64,000 nt of DNA from Pollenia angustigena (lineage: Eukaryota > Arthropoda > Insecta > Diptera > Polleniidae): the NCBI GenBank assembly GCA_930367215.1, contig OV884058.1, forward strand, positions 171,040,478 through 171,104,477, in the 5' to 3' direction. The number at the start of each line of letters is the position of its first letter. The first letter of the stretch is position 1. The notes below the pieces were generated by a model. It did not search any database and was not told the DNA's origin. It saw only the letters and a list, made by a program, of their open reading frames with translations. Of this stretch, positions 33,914-44,141 are shown piece by piece. The position numbers and the translations under genes are program-made.

Positions 33914-34654
33914 TAGTGCTGGGAAACTATCGATAGACTATCGATAATATCCATAATATCTAGTCATATCAAAAATATCGAGAGGAAAAATATAAATATC
34001 GATATTTTTATTATTTAAAATACAGCTATGAAGACATCTAACAGCAGCTATACACACACAGTTTGTTGCCGCAAATTTTTACTTGCTGTTATTAATTCGC
34101 TCTGAATTACATCAGTGAATACAAACAACAAGAATGGCAAGTGGTATGGATTGCTTAGCAGTGCTTTTTATTGCTTATTTAAGGCCTTTAAGTCGAAATT
34201 TTTACATGTTAATATAGGGACTGAAATGTCAAATATTTTTGTTATGTTGTAAAAAAAATGCAAATCCAAATGCAATTGCAAGCATAAGACAAAACAATGA
34301 ACGACCATTAGAGGATAAGTCCGCTAGATTGATTACCTTTTTGGGTTTAGAATTTAGAAAATTCTTTAAAGTTACAATGGAATATCTTATAGTCCCTGTT
34401 ACTTCGGTTCCTTCAGAAAGGTACTTATCAATTTTTAAAAAACTGCCATCTAAAATAACGTGCGTATATACATACGTCTCATACATTCAATAAAGTGATA
34501 AAAACAACGAACTGTAGCCTTATAAAAAAAATAATTCAAGTTTTCCTGCACAAGTACAAACATTCAGTCGATAGTAATATCGATAAATCGATAGTTAAAT
34601 CTGAACTATCGATAAATATCGATAGTGGAAAATATCGATAGTATCCCAGCACTA
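33914..34654. mobile_element. 741-bp hAT element, perfect 8-bp duplication ATAAATAT
   Basis: Ends TAGTGCTGGGAAACTATCGA and its mirror ATCGATAGTATCCCAGCACT-A are flanked by ATAAATAT at 33906-33913 and 34655-34662. The host repeat is continuous across one copy (GTGTCAATATAAATATGGAT). Subterminal zones are full of TATCGATA words on both sides (33925-34010 and 34568-34640). It carries the remnant of a hAT transposase C-terminus (34239-34493), so it is an internally deleted derivative of an autonomous hAT. Confidence 0.92.
34239..34493 (+). pseudogene. hAT transposase C-terminal (dimerisation domain) remnant
   Basis: The frame includes the hallmark of the hAT C-terminal dimerisation region, EYLIVPVTSVPSERYLS (family pattern YL-P-TSVPSER-FS). 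A preceding short segment RPLEDKSARLITFLGL is not diagnostic. The DNA-binding BED finger and most of the RNase H-like domain are missing, so it cannot be active. The upstream ATG is arbitrary. Its position within a duplication-flanked element with hAT ends supports the assignment independently. Confidence 0.85.
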
Positions 34655-34986
34655 ATAAATATGGATCTATCTATGTGTTAAATTTCATTAAAATTGATTT
34701 GAAAATGGGCACAAAACCCCTATTCCGGAAAGCAGCTTTTATGTAAAGCAGCTTGTATGGGTCTATATAATTATGGACCTATTCGCCCCATTTATAGGTT
34801 TGTGCCTTGTGCCGATTAGAAACTATGTACCAAATTTCATTAGATTATCTTCAAAATTGCTACCTGTACTTTGCGAACAAGTTTACATGGATAACCAGCC
34901 AGCCGGACGGACATAGTTAGATCGCCTAAGAAAATGCTTCTGAGTCGATCGGTATTCTTAAAGGACCAATATTTGAAGGTGTTATA

Positions 34987-35907
34987 ACGGGTTAAATTGA
35001 AAGGGCCGATGTTGAATGTGAACCACACCTAAACGCCAAGTTTTTTCCGACTTTTATTTGACATTTCTCTATTTCAGACTTACTCAATTTGAACCATGGA
35101 GAGATACACAATCCAACAACGTGTTAAAGTTATCCAGACTTATTATGAAAATGGGCGTTCAAATCAAAATGCATATCGTGCACTTCGTGATTCAGTGATG
35201 AGGCACATTTTCACCTCAGTGGATTCTTCAATAAGCAGAATTTTCGCATTTGGACGAATGATAATCTAAGAGTGATTGTCGAAAAACCAATGCAGCCACA
35301 AAGAGTGACTGTTTGGTGCGGTTTATGGGCTGGCGGCATCATCGGGCCGTATTTTTTCCAAAATGAGGCCGGTCAGGCAGTTACTGTGAATGGTGTTCGC
35401 TATCGTGAGATGATAACGAACTTTTTATGGCCCGAATTGGAAGATATGGATGTGGACGATATGTGGTTTCAGCAGGACGGTGCCACTTGCCACACAGCTA
35501 ACGAAACAATGGCTCTTTGGCGCAACAAATTCAATGGCCGTGTTATCTCACGTAATGGCGATGTCAATTGGCCGCCAAGATCATGTGATTTGACACCGTT
35601 GGACTTTTTTCTTTGGGGTTATTTGAAAGAAAAGGTGTACGTCGATAAGCCAGCAACAATTCAAGAGCTAAAGGATGAGATAATTCGGCACATTAACGGC
35701 ATAGAACCTCCATTATGCCTCAGGGTCATCGAAAATTTGGACCATCGGATGGAGGTGTACCGCCGTGGTCGCGGCGCCCATTTGGCCGATATTTTGTTCC
35801 ATACATAATTGAGTAATACCAGTATATTATAATAAATTACAATAATTTCCTAAATAGTTTGTGTTTTATTCAAAATCAACATCGGCCCTTGAAATTTAAC
35901 CACGCTT
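34987..35907 (+). mobile_element. Internally deleted mariner-like element
   Basis: Inverted ends share GGTTAAATT and AAGGGCCGATGTTGA, read at about 34990-35013 and reversed at 35878-35902. TA dinucleotides flank it within the host repeat. At ~921 bp it lacks ~350 bp relative to full-length relatives. This fits the junction near 35190, where the N-terminal coding region jumps to the catalytic domain. Confidence 0.85.
35096..35808 (+). pseudogene. Mariner-like transposase, internally deleted and frameshifted
   Basis: ATG at 35096 gives MERYTIQQRVKVIQTYYEN then RALRD, the N-terminal DNA-binding part. A deletion near 35190 removes the linker and shifts the frame. In the other frame FSDEAHFHLSGFFNKQNFR follows, with the first catalytic aspartate, and the frame is then open to the natural stop at 35808. 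It contains VTVWCGLWAGGIIGPYFF, the second aspartate in WFQQDGATCHTA and the third in PPRSCDLTPLDFFLWGYLKE. There are 36 residues between the second and third aspartates. Unlike the copy at 22654, the catalytic domain has no internal stop, so the deletion is the main lesion. Confidence 0.88.
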
Positions 35908-35999
35908 TATATATCAGAACAAATGCATAATACCCTCTCCACTATTGTGGTTTGTGTTTTAGAAGAATCTATTAAAAATTATGTGTGATACAAAATATG

Positions 36000-36590
36000 C
36001 TCATCACGGTTTCAGTGTCATAGCTCTTCCGATGGTCCATATTTTCAATGACTCTGAGACATAATACAGGTTCAGCGTCGTTAATGTGCCGAATTATATC
36101 ATCATAAAGCTCTTGAATTGTTCTTCGCTAATTGACGTACACATTTTCTTTTGAATATCCCTAAAGAAAGAAGTCCAACGGTGTCAAATCACATGATCGT
36201 GGCGGCCAATTAACATCGTCACGACACGTTAGATAACAAGGCCATTGAATTTCTCGCCGAAAAGAGCCATTGTTTCGTTGGCTGTGTGGCAAGTGGCACC
36301 ATCCTGTTTGAATCACATGTTTTCCAGGTCCATATCTTCAATTTCTGGCCACAAGAACTCGGTTATCATCTCGCGATAGCGAACACCATTCAAAGTAGCT
36401 GCTTGGCCGACCACCTTTTCGAAAAAGTACGGCCCGATGACGCCGCTAGCCCATAAACCGCACCGAAACGTCAGTCTTTGTAGATGCAGCTGTTTTAACA
36501 TTTCTAACAGACCTGGTTTGCTGCAATTTGCGCACAATTTTCCCGATTGTGGACACATTTGGTCGATAATGCTGACTAAAAAAAATCACA
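36000..36590 (-). pseudogene. Third mariner-like transposase relic, minus strand
   Basis: On the minus strand, from about 36558 downward, CGLWASGVIGPYFFEKVVGQ, NGVRYREMITEFLWPEIEDM and then KQDGATCHTANETMAL are recognisable. Stops and a frameshift follow the second catalytic aspartate (the WPPRSCDLTP equivalent survives only in shifted frames near 36170-36210). It is a diverged relative of the copy at 34987-35907 and lies tail-to-tail with it. Ends and target duplication were not found. A block ahead of the deletion (about 36500-36560) resembles the NRENCAQIAA linker of these proteins. Confidence 0.8.
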
Positions 36591-38040
36591 AAGTGCACGA
36601 AATGCAAAAATCACCTATTGGCGGCTCTCTCTCTAGGTATTGTTGCTAATCAATAGAAACTGTTTGGCTTTTAGCAATCGAGGTAAGATTGCAGCAGCTC
36701 CTAAGCAAAAAGTGCGGGCATGATTTTGCCTAATCACACAGTAAAAATTGCCAGCTGTATTTGCTGGTTGGGCTCGCACATGGGGCCGTTGGTAAAAACT
36801 TTGTTTGTTGGCATAACCCCATGTAGCCATTCTTTTGTTTCTAATTCATCTGAAAACCATTTATTCCTGAGGGATATTCGTACTGGGTCTAGGTGAATCA
36901 AGCCCATTTTCTATATAAGCAAAACTTTGTATATAACGTATGTAGACATATATTCTTACGCACGAATATAGAATAAAGAGTGGCACGACCAACGAAAATT
37001 TTAAGCTTTTATTTACTTGGTTTAAAAGTTTTATACCTTTTTTAAGAAATAACGGGATTGGTTTTCAAAAGTACTTGATCCCATTTTGGATTGTTTTAAG
37101 TACTTTCGTTCTTAAATTTTTAAGTACAAGCAACAAGTCATTATTTGTACGAGCAATATTGTAGTGTAAAATATTTAGTTTTTCTCAGCTAAGGAAAATT
37201 ATTTTTTTAAAACGTAGTGCTTTGTATAAAAAAAATATTAAAATTAGTACTAATATCAAAATCATGTAACTTAAATTTAAATTTTTTTTTAAATTTCTAT
37301 AATGCAACACGCTCTTAAGTTGTATAAAAGTTAATGAACTTTTTATATATGTACAACAATAAAAAAAACTCACGTGTTTTCAATACAAATTTTAATATTT
37401 TCTCGTTAAACTTACAAAAAACAAAAACAAACTTAAGCCACTATTCTTGTCATTTCAGTCATTTATGGTCAAAAACATTCACAAAGAAAAAAAAAGCCAT
37501 TAAAACTGTGTCAGTTTGTATTAAATTTCAAAATACTTTTTACAAGTTTATAGACAATTTTTTCTTTTTATTTTGGAAGTAGCAAAAAATCTTACATTAC
37601 ATTCATTAAGCAGTCCTTGAATGGCAAAAACAACTCAACACGTTTGTGTTCAAAAAAAAAAAAAAAAAAACAATCTATTCAAACAAACACTTACGTTAAA
37701 ACGACAACAGCAAAAACTCAAGTAAATAAGTTTAATTATCCGGTACGCAATGCAACAATAGCTGCAATAACAACAACTTATTTAATGAAAAGAATTAAAT
37801 TACCAACATACCTACCAGTTAAACAGAAGTGAAGTGAACTGAAATAATTTTGAATTGTATTTCGTACGAGAAAAAAGCAAAAACCATAAAATTCCGTTGT
37901 TTTTACAAGTAAATTTTTATTTTTTTGTCTTTTATTTTGTACTTAGTACAGACATTATTCCGTTAATTGTTGTTATTTAACGTAATGTTTTATGTCTTTG
38001 CGAAGTACAACTTGAAGAAATAATTATAAATCTTATATAT
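36591..38040. other. Unassigned DNA
   Basis: 36620-36850 is GC-balanced (GGTTGGGCTCGCACATGGGG) but no protein is recognised on either strand. 36880-38040 is AT-rich with an A-run at 37651-37670. Nothing else was identified. Confidence 0.4.
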
Positions 38041-38175
38041 AACAAGTGAGAAAGTGTAGTCGTTCAAGCTCGACCATATGACACCCTACACCACAGTATT
38101 CAAAAACTAATTTTTGAAACTATACGCTTTTTAAGGACCCATGGGTTAGACGTAAACTAAGCCTAAGTATGACTT

Positions 38176-38316
38176 CTTTCAGGCTCGGCAAGTTAGCTGC
38201 GCAAGTTACTTGCCGAGTACAACAAAATCTGTACAACATTTTTTTTACTTACCCCTACCTTACCGCTGACGTCTACAAACCAAGAGTTGCGCAATAAACT
38301 TGCCGAGTGTGAAAGG
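38176..38316. repeat. 141-bp MITE (CTTTCAGGCTCGGCAAGTT ends)
   Basis: CTTTCAGGCTCGGCAAGTTA with GCTGCGCAA is mirrored by TTGCGCAATAAACTTGCCGA then GTGTGAAAG. CTCGGCAAGT words occur three times. It is nested in copy C. Confidence 0.7.
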
Positions 38317-38894
38317 GGTCTATCATGAAGAATCATATTACTTAGATATCTTCATATATAAAAGTTTCGTTTGCCTTTAAGAGATTTTATGTAGGGGCTT
38401 ATATGGCGGACCTATGGTTGGTTTTGGATCTACCAGCGCAACATTTGGTCACGACATAGTAGCTTTCATAAACGTTATTGTCGACAATTTTTGTGTCACT
38501 ACCAACATTTATAAGGAAGTAATTGCATTAAAATCTTTTTTCTATTTTCAACATAGACCAAATCCAAATCAAACTTGGTAGGATCAATAACATTGCAATA
38601 AAATAAGTTTGAGCCAAATTTAACATAAATACCAACATAATGAGATGATTTATGGGCGCAGAGACTATTCCAGAAAGATGCTTGTATGGATGCTATGTAA
38701 AATTATCGACTCTCACCATTTTAAATAGGCTTGTGGTAATGAATCTATTTACGAAATGTATATTTTTTTTAAATTATCTCCAAAATTGCGACCTGTACTT
38801 TGCGCACAAAATTTACTTAGATCGATTCGAAAAATGTTTTTAAAGTCGATCGGTATACTCAAACATCAGCACAAACGCATAATACGATCTTCAC

Positions 38895-39400
38895 CAGGGT
38901 TACCGCTTGCCCGTCTTAAGTCGCAATTAGCCTTATTTTTAGCGGCCTGCGACTTTTTGTGAGACTTTTTTATCACCGACTTTTGCGAATTTTTTAAATT
39001 TTTACCATATTTTTCGTAAATTTTTTTCACAAAAAATTATAAATTTTCTTATTATTTTTATCAAAAATCGTCAAAATTTTAAATCAATTCATTGTTATTG
39101 TTATTGTTCCTTAACCAAGACATGGAGTCAAAGCGGTCTTTTGCAGTGTTTGTAAAGCTTTTAGTAAACTAAACAATTATCATCAGCGACGTTGAAAACA
39201 CATTAATAAAATTAAAAAAAGGCTTCTGAAAATAAAAAAAAAATGCAACTTACTGTTTTTATTAACTTTTTTTTTTTGTTTCTTTTTATTAAAAAAAAAA
39301 AACGTAAAAAAAGATGTGCGACTTTTATTTTCTCAAACGACATTTTTCTGCGACTTTATTTTATAAAACGACTTTTCAAAAATGTTTAATGGTAACCCTG
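38895..39400. mobile_element. 506-bp hAT-like element (CAGGGTTACC ends)
   Basis: CAGGGTTACC opens and GGTAACCCTG closes the element. Flanking ATCTTCAC and CTCTCCAC match at 6 of 8 positions, and the host end AATACCCTCTCCAC would be restored by removing it. Subterminal CGACTTTT / AAAAGTCG words are frequent on both sides. No transposase is seen. Confidence 0.75.
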
Positions 39401-39422
39401 CTCTCCACTAGTTTAGTCTGGG

Positions 39423-39593
39423 TATAAATCAGTGTTGTCAGTGAAATTTCGAGAAAGGTACATTTTAGTTTCAAAAAAGATACACTTTTTTCCAAAAAGA
39501 TACATTTTGAAAAAAAGTCCACTTTTAACGTTTAACATTTATTGTAATGTTAATAATGTTTTATTTCATATTAAATGAATATTGTAAAGAAAA
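39423..39593. repeat. Possible hAT-like left end (CAGTGTTGTCAG)
   Basis: CAGTGTTGTCAG is followed by repeated GATACATTTT / GATACACTTTT words, the motif-rich layout seen in neighbouring hAT-like elements. The matching right end was not found before or after copy D, so this may be a truncated copy. Confidence 0.35.
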
Positions 39594-40262
39594 CAAGTAA
39601 GAAAGTATAGTCGGTCAAGCCCGACCATATGATACCCAGCACCACAGAGCTTTAAAACACATAATGCTTATGTGTCCAAAAAAGTATGGTTTTATCAATG
39701 TTTATAAACTTCATTTAAATCGGTTTGAAAGTTTGTGAGAGGCAGAAATTGTCCCCTACCTCCCCTTTTGTGGTCCTATTTTTGAAAAACTGTATAGCTA
39801 ATGTGTCCATATAGATATGGATCTATCTATGTTTTAAATTTCATTAAAATCGGTTTGAGAGGCATAAATTGCCCCTTTCTCCCCTCGTGGTCCTATTTTT
39901 TAAAAAATGAATACATTTTGTGTCCATATAGATATGGTTCTAACTATGTTTTAAATTTTATTAAAATCGGTTTGATAGTTTCTGAGTGGAAGAAAATTTC
40001 CCCTTATCTTCCCTCGTGGTGCTAGGATTCGGCCCATTTTCAACAGGCTTGGTCCTTGTGCCAATCAGAATTAATGTCCCAAATTTTATCAAACTTTCTC
40101 CAAAATTGCGACCTGTACTTTGCGCACAAGGTTACATGGACAGCCAGCCAGCCAGCCGGACGGACTTCGTTAGTTAGAGTCTATCGGTATACTTTTAGGC
40201 GGGTCTAGGACCAATATTTTAAGGCGTTACACACATCAGCACAAATGCATAATACCCTCTCC
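39594..40262 (+). repeat. Dispersed fly repeat, copy D (uninterrupted)
   Basis: The only copy without an insertion: starts AACAAGTAAGAAAGTATAGT, with GTCGGTCAAGCCCGAC able to form a short stem, and ends AATGCATAATACCCTCTCCA. Its body is three degenerate units of about 117-127 bp, each with GTCCATATAGATATGG, TTAAATTTCATTAAAATCGG and CTCGTGGTCCTATTTTT, followed by CAGCCAGCCAGCCGGACGGA. It allows the insertion points in copies A, B and C to be read directly. Confidence 0.75.
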
Positions 40263-40878
40263 ACATATTTATTTAAGTCATAAATATTAGGTATTTAATT
40301 CTTAAAAATATAATAAGCAAACATTAAAATTAATTATATGTAACTATCTTTGGATGTTATCGAAACAAATTCAGTTTTGTAAAAATAATATTCGAGTTAA
40401 GGCGTTTATACTAAGGCGATTATATCAAAAAGATCATATAAATTTCCTGAATACAAAAGATGTTCTATTAAAGCCAAATAATGCAATCTATATTTTACTC
40501 GACAGCATGCTTGTCTACTGAGAACAGATGTTTGCTAGAAAAACACCAACGTAAACAAATTTTTACCATTATTCCTGTTTCTGTTCTTAACTTTTTCTGG
40601 GAATTTTAAAAGAAACCTTATTCACATCTTATAACAGTAGTGAACCCAGTACCAAGGTTATATTGAATTATTTTCTTTATAGTGTTAAATTCAAAGTTGG
40701 CTTGGGGTCATGTACTTTAGTAAATGACCATTTATTTTTGCTAGCAAAACTACCACAAACCACAATATAAGGTCACATTTGATGTTGGCAAAGAAAATGA
40801 GCAACAACCACATTTGCAATTTTGTTTTTAAAGCCACAAACGATTACCCTGTAGTTCTTGTAAAAACACCAACTGCCT
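40263..40878. other. AT-rich DNA without recognised features
   Basis: TTTTTGCTAG / TTTGCTAG words and AAAACACCAAC occur twice, but no element ends or coding frame could be established. Confidence 0.4.
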
Positions 40879-40998
40879 GTTTGTAGAATGCGAGTGCAGA
40901 AGTGACTCGTTTAACAAACATTTAAAACAAAAACAAATTTAAAATTTTGTTTTAAATATTTGTTAAACGAGTCACTTCTGCACTCGCATTCTACAAAC
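40879..40998. ncRNA. Near-perfect 54-bp-arm hairpin
   Basis: GTTTGTAGAATGCGAGTGCA and the next 34 bases (to about 40932) are matched in reverse complement at 40945-40998 with a single mismatch, leaving a ~12-base A/T-rich loop. Immediately after, AAACGAGTCACTATTGCACT repeats part of the arm a third time. Whether it is a hairpin-RNA or microRNA-type precursor, a tiny foldback MITE or simply a palindrome cannot be decided from sequence. No promoter is evident. Confidence 0.5.
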
Positions 40999-41040
40999 AA
41001 ACGAGTCACTATTGCACTCACGTTTTAAAAACAGATAGCA

Positions 41041-41275
41041 AATGAAAAATACTATCAAACATTAATGGCCTATTCCACCAATTCTTTTTAAATATCAATT
41101 TGTGTTTTAAATTCGTTTTTCAAGTCAGATAAAAATAAAATTGTAAGAAAAACTATATTTAAATATGAATTTATTTAATTGGTTAAATAGGCAAGTTATG
41201 ATCAAACAACTTTATGTCTTTTATATCAGCCCAATTATGAATATTCTGGGATGGGGTTTCTTTAACCTATACGAG
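41041..41275. other. AT-rich DNA without recognised features
   Basis: Short unique stretch between the hairpin and the next element. No frame or repeat recognised. Confidence 0.4.
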
Positions 41276-41283
41276 CTATTAAT

Positions 41284-42401
41284 GGCGGTGCGCAAAATGA
41301 CCCCAGGAAATATGGCCCCAAAAGGAAAATGAAAAACGGCCCCAAAATTTTTCATGAGACACAACAACACGCAATTTTGGCGCAATTTTTTGGTTTTTTT
41401 TTGGGGTTATTTTTCGTTAGGGTGTTTTTGCATTTTAAGTGGAATGAAAAATGACCCCAATATCAAGGAATGAAAAATGGCCCCAAATAAAATCACAATT
41501 TTTACTTTGGGGCTATTTTTCATCTACTAATAAAAAATGCAAGTTTAAAGAAATGAAAAATCACCCCAAACATTTTTACACAAATTTTATAAAATTCTAT
41601 GTAAAAGTGTCTAGGGATAAAAAACCCGAATTCTTATACTAAAGTAGAGAAAATCCTTGCCGGTTATGCAGAGATGCTTTAGTTAGCGAAGCCGGTGTTT
41701 GTTATACCATAGAGGAAAAATTTTTGAGCTCGGCCGAAGGCCGGCTATTACGAGAAGAGTTCGTTATACCATAGAAAAGATCCTTGCGCCCGGCCGAAGG
41801 CCGGCTTTGTAGTGAAGCTTTAGTGAGCGAAGCCAGTGTTCGTTATACCAAAGAGAAGAAAATCCTTTCAACCGGCCGAAGGCCGGCTATACAGAGAAGC
41901 TTTAGTTAGCGAAGCCAGTGTTCGTTATACCATAGAGAAAAAAATCCTTGCGCCCGGCCGAAGGCCGGCTATGACGTAGAGCTTTAGTAAGCAAGGCCAG
42001 TGTTCGTTATACCATAGAGAAAAAATACTTGTGCATGGCCGAAAACCCAACCGTGCTATCAATCGTACGATTTTTAAAACCAAATTATCCGGATTTTGAA
42101 ATAGGGATTCTAAATTTGGGATTTTTAGTTTTGGGCATATGAACTCCACCGAAAATGTTTAATGTCACTTTCTTTGTGTTCTTTTTTGGGGTTAAAATTC
42201 ATTATAAATTTTGAGGTGATTTTTCATAATGAAGAATAACCCCAAATTTAGGGTCATATTTCATTTTATTTTTAGGGTTATTTTTCATTTTTTTGGGGTA
42301 ATTTTTCATTAAAAAAATGGGGCCATATTGCATTATGAAAAATAGCCCCAAATTTGGGGTCAATTTTCATTTATTTTTTGGGGCCATATTTCGCAGCGCC
42401 G
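41284..42401. mobile_element. 1,118-bp element with GGGGCCATTTTTCAT motifs, perfect 8-bp duplication
   Basis: Flanked by CTATTAAT at 41276-41283 and 42402-42409. Ends GGCGGTGCGCAAAATG and its mirror ATTTCGCAGCGCCG are imperfectly inverted. Both outer thirds (41284-41580 and 42180-42400) are packed with variants of ATGAAAAATGGCCCCAAA or its complement, roughly fifteen or more in both orientations. The centre holds the 82-bp GC-rich array. No transposase is encoded. The 8-bp duplication and subterminal motif clusters point to a hAT-type non-autonomous element, but the terminal bases are unusual for hAT. Confidence 0.8.
41640..42055. repeat. 82-bp tandem array with palindrome CCGGCCGAAGGCCGG
   Basis: The palindrome core CGGCCGAAGGCCGGCT occurs at 41731, 41791, 41873 and 41955, with a decayed fifth at about 42037. 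Spacings are 60 (one unit deleted), 82, 82 and 82. Each unit contains GAAGCTTTAGTTAGCGAAGC, CAGTGTTCGTTATACCATAG and a short A-run before the palindrome. The palindrome can form a 6-bp GC stem with a GAA loop. It is markedly GC-rich against an A/T-rich background. Confidence 0.85.
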
Positions 42402-42409
42402 CTATTAAT

Positions 42410-43486
42410 AGCTGTTTAGTTACCAGTTCCAAGCATTTAAATAGTATAGTTAGTTGCCTATCCATAATTTCTCCTGACGAATGTGCCGATGGGTTTTAAA
42501 GGACAAACCAAAATATCACATTTGACCAATGTCTTGGGAACCGGAAGCCTCCGGTCTTCTTTAAGATACTGGACTGGATTTTAGTTAATCCCCTTTGCAA
42601 GGAGGAAGATTTAAAAAGAACTTGAGTTAGTTTTTGTCATATCCTTTAAAAGGGAGAGGAATTCGAGCTGCCGACTGCTCTTTCTGTGTGATCTTGGAAT
42701 CAAACAGAGCTACCCTTCCTGAGAAATGTGTTAAGGATTAGTCACTCTTATCGTGGTTGGCGAATTTAAAAAACGTCTGCGACTGTTTGGTAATAGATTA
42801 ATGGAAATACTTTTACGTTCTCTTTGATCTATTACCAAATAGTCGCAGGCGTATTTCAAATTTGCCAGCCACGATAAGGGTGATTATATTTTCCTAGCAA
42901 TTGTGTGCTCGAAATTATTTTTATTTAACCTCCCTGCGGGAAATTTGTGTCAATTGGTTCAACAGACTGGTCCTTGGAGTTGTGAAAATAGAACAGGTAC
43001 AAAAAGAAAAAACTCATGAGCAGTAAAAGGAGAACCTATCATGAAACTGGTTTATGAAGAACAAAAAGGTAGAAAAAGTAATGAATTACAATACTGTCTT
43101 CACCATTGGTGTGCTAAATTTTTTGGGACTTTCTAAAATTTGGCTCTTGAATTTAATTCATGGACTTGTTTTATTGAAATAATACTAAATTTTAGTAACT
43201 GTCACTAAACACGTCCACTGAGAATAGATTTGTGACTGGTCAAATGGTGTCAATTGACCACCTCTAATGACAACCCCATGTAAAAGTTATAGGTCTTATT
43301 CATAGAAAGTGTTCAAACTAGAACCGGTCTCTACCACCAAAGATCTATCACGGGACTACTTTGGTTATACTTCGCTTCCCTCTAGGGCTGTGCCTGAAAA
43401 CGGTCGCTGCCTACTTTATTAATCCCAGATAATTTTTAATAACGTAACATGACTTCCAACTGCATGCAGTAAAAGGTAGTTTCAAA
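42410..43486. other. GC-balanced unassigned DNA with a foldback MITE
   Basis: Base composition is more even than in the surroundings (for example GGAACCGGAAGCCTCCGGTC). I searched both strands for polymerase, integrase, envelope or host-gene motifs and recognised none. It may be an old transposon body or unique host DNA. It contains the foldback element at 42739-42886. Confidence 0.35.
42739..42886. repeat. 148-bp foldback MITE (CACCCTTATCGTGG ends)
   Basis: Arms of about 60 bp: TAGTCACTCTTATCGTGGTT at the left and its mirror at the right share TTATCGTGG, CTGCGACT and TTTGGTAATAGAT, roughly 85% identical. The loop is under 30 bases. No transposase and no clear duplication. Confidence 0.75.
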
Positions 43487-43747
43487 CAGTGTTCGAAAAT
43501 AAACAGAACATTATTTAGCGTTCGGCTCACACCCTAAGGAACGATATCAATTGTTTTAGTGTTTGTGTAGACGAACACAACCCTTAATACCATAAGAACA
43601 GTATTATTTTTGTGTTCGTAAGTTGACAATTAGGGAAACGTTATTTTTTAAAGCTTATCTGCACAAACACTATTAGAACACAATCACAAACCTACCGAAC
43701 CGAACACTAAGGAGCGATAACTATGTAGTTTTTATTTTCGAACACTT
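43487..43747. mobile_element. 261-bp hAT-like MITE (CAGTGTTCGAAAATAAA ends)
   Basis: CAGTGTTCGAAAATAAACAG is mirrored by TTTTATTTTCGAACACTT. Flanking GTTTCAAA and GTTACAAA match at 7 of 8 positions. GTGTTCG / CGAACAC words recur internally. A truncated relative is at 22436-22541. Confidence 0.75.
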
Positions 43748-44099
43748 GTTACAAATAAGTCTCGAAAGTTGCAACTTAAAGCCAACAAACCAATAATTAA
43801 AAACAAAGAATTAGAAAAGTTGTAAAGACATTAAAACCTTCAACTTAAGAACTCTACATTATGTATTTATTTGTTTTCAGTCTAAAACTTCATCTATGGC
43901 AACGCAAAAAGTACTCCTCGTCTTATAATTTTTTACCCTTTTTTTCATTTTATGTCACGTTAAAGTCAGTGTTCTTTGAAGGTAAATTGACACCAACCAA
44001 CAGTAACGTACATAGCGAACTGCAGCAACAGTTTTTTTTTTTTTTGTTGCCTTCATGCATGTCAATTTTATGTTCGAGTTCAAGAGTTTGTTTAAAAGT

Positions 44100-44141
<42 letters not shown>

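Larger units (their letters stand above)
33714..35945 (+). repeat. Dispersed fly repeat, copy B, split by a hAT and a mariner
   Basis: Begins GTCAAGCCCGACCATATGAT and ends AATGCATAATACCCTCTCCA, with the family landmarks ATTAAAATCTGTTTGATAG, CCCCTCGTAGTCCTATTTTT and AGCCAGCCGGACGGACATA. Two insertions are cleanly dated as younger: a hAT at 33914-34654, and a mariner at 34987-35907 that splits the AAGGTGTTA...TATCAGAACAAATGC end region. Confidence 0.75.
38041..39415 (+). repeat. Dispersed fly repeat, copy C, with two insertions
   Basis: Begins AACAAGTGAGAAAGTGTAGT with GCTCGACCATATGACACCCT and ends CGCATAATACGATCTTCAC / CTCTCCACTAG on either side of a hAT-like insertion. It is more diverged than copies A, B and D. 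The middle, from 38325 to 38760, is only weakly similar to the other copies. Confidence 0.6.

Noticed and set aside
41731..42055. Regularly spaced palindromes suggesting a CRISPR array
   Set aside because: The context is a eukaryotic transposon, the intervening sequence is itself repeated rather than unique, and there are no cas genes.
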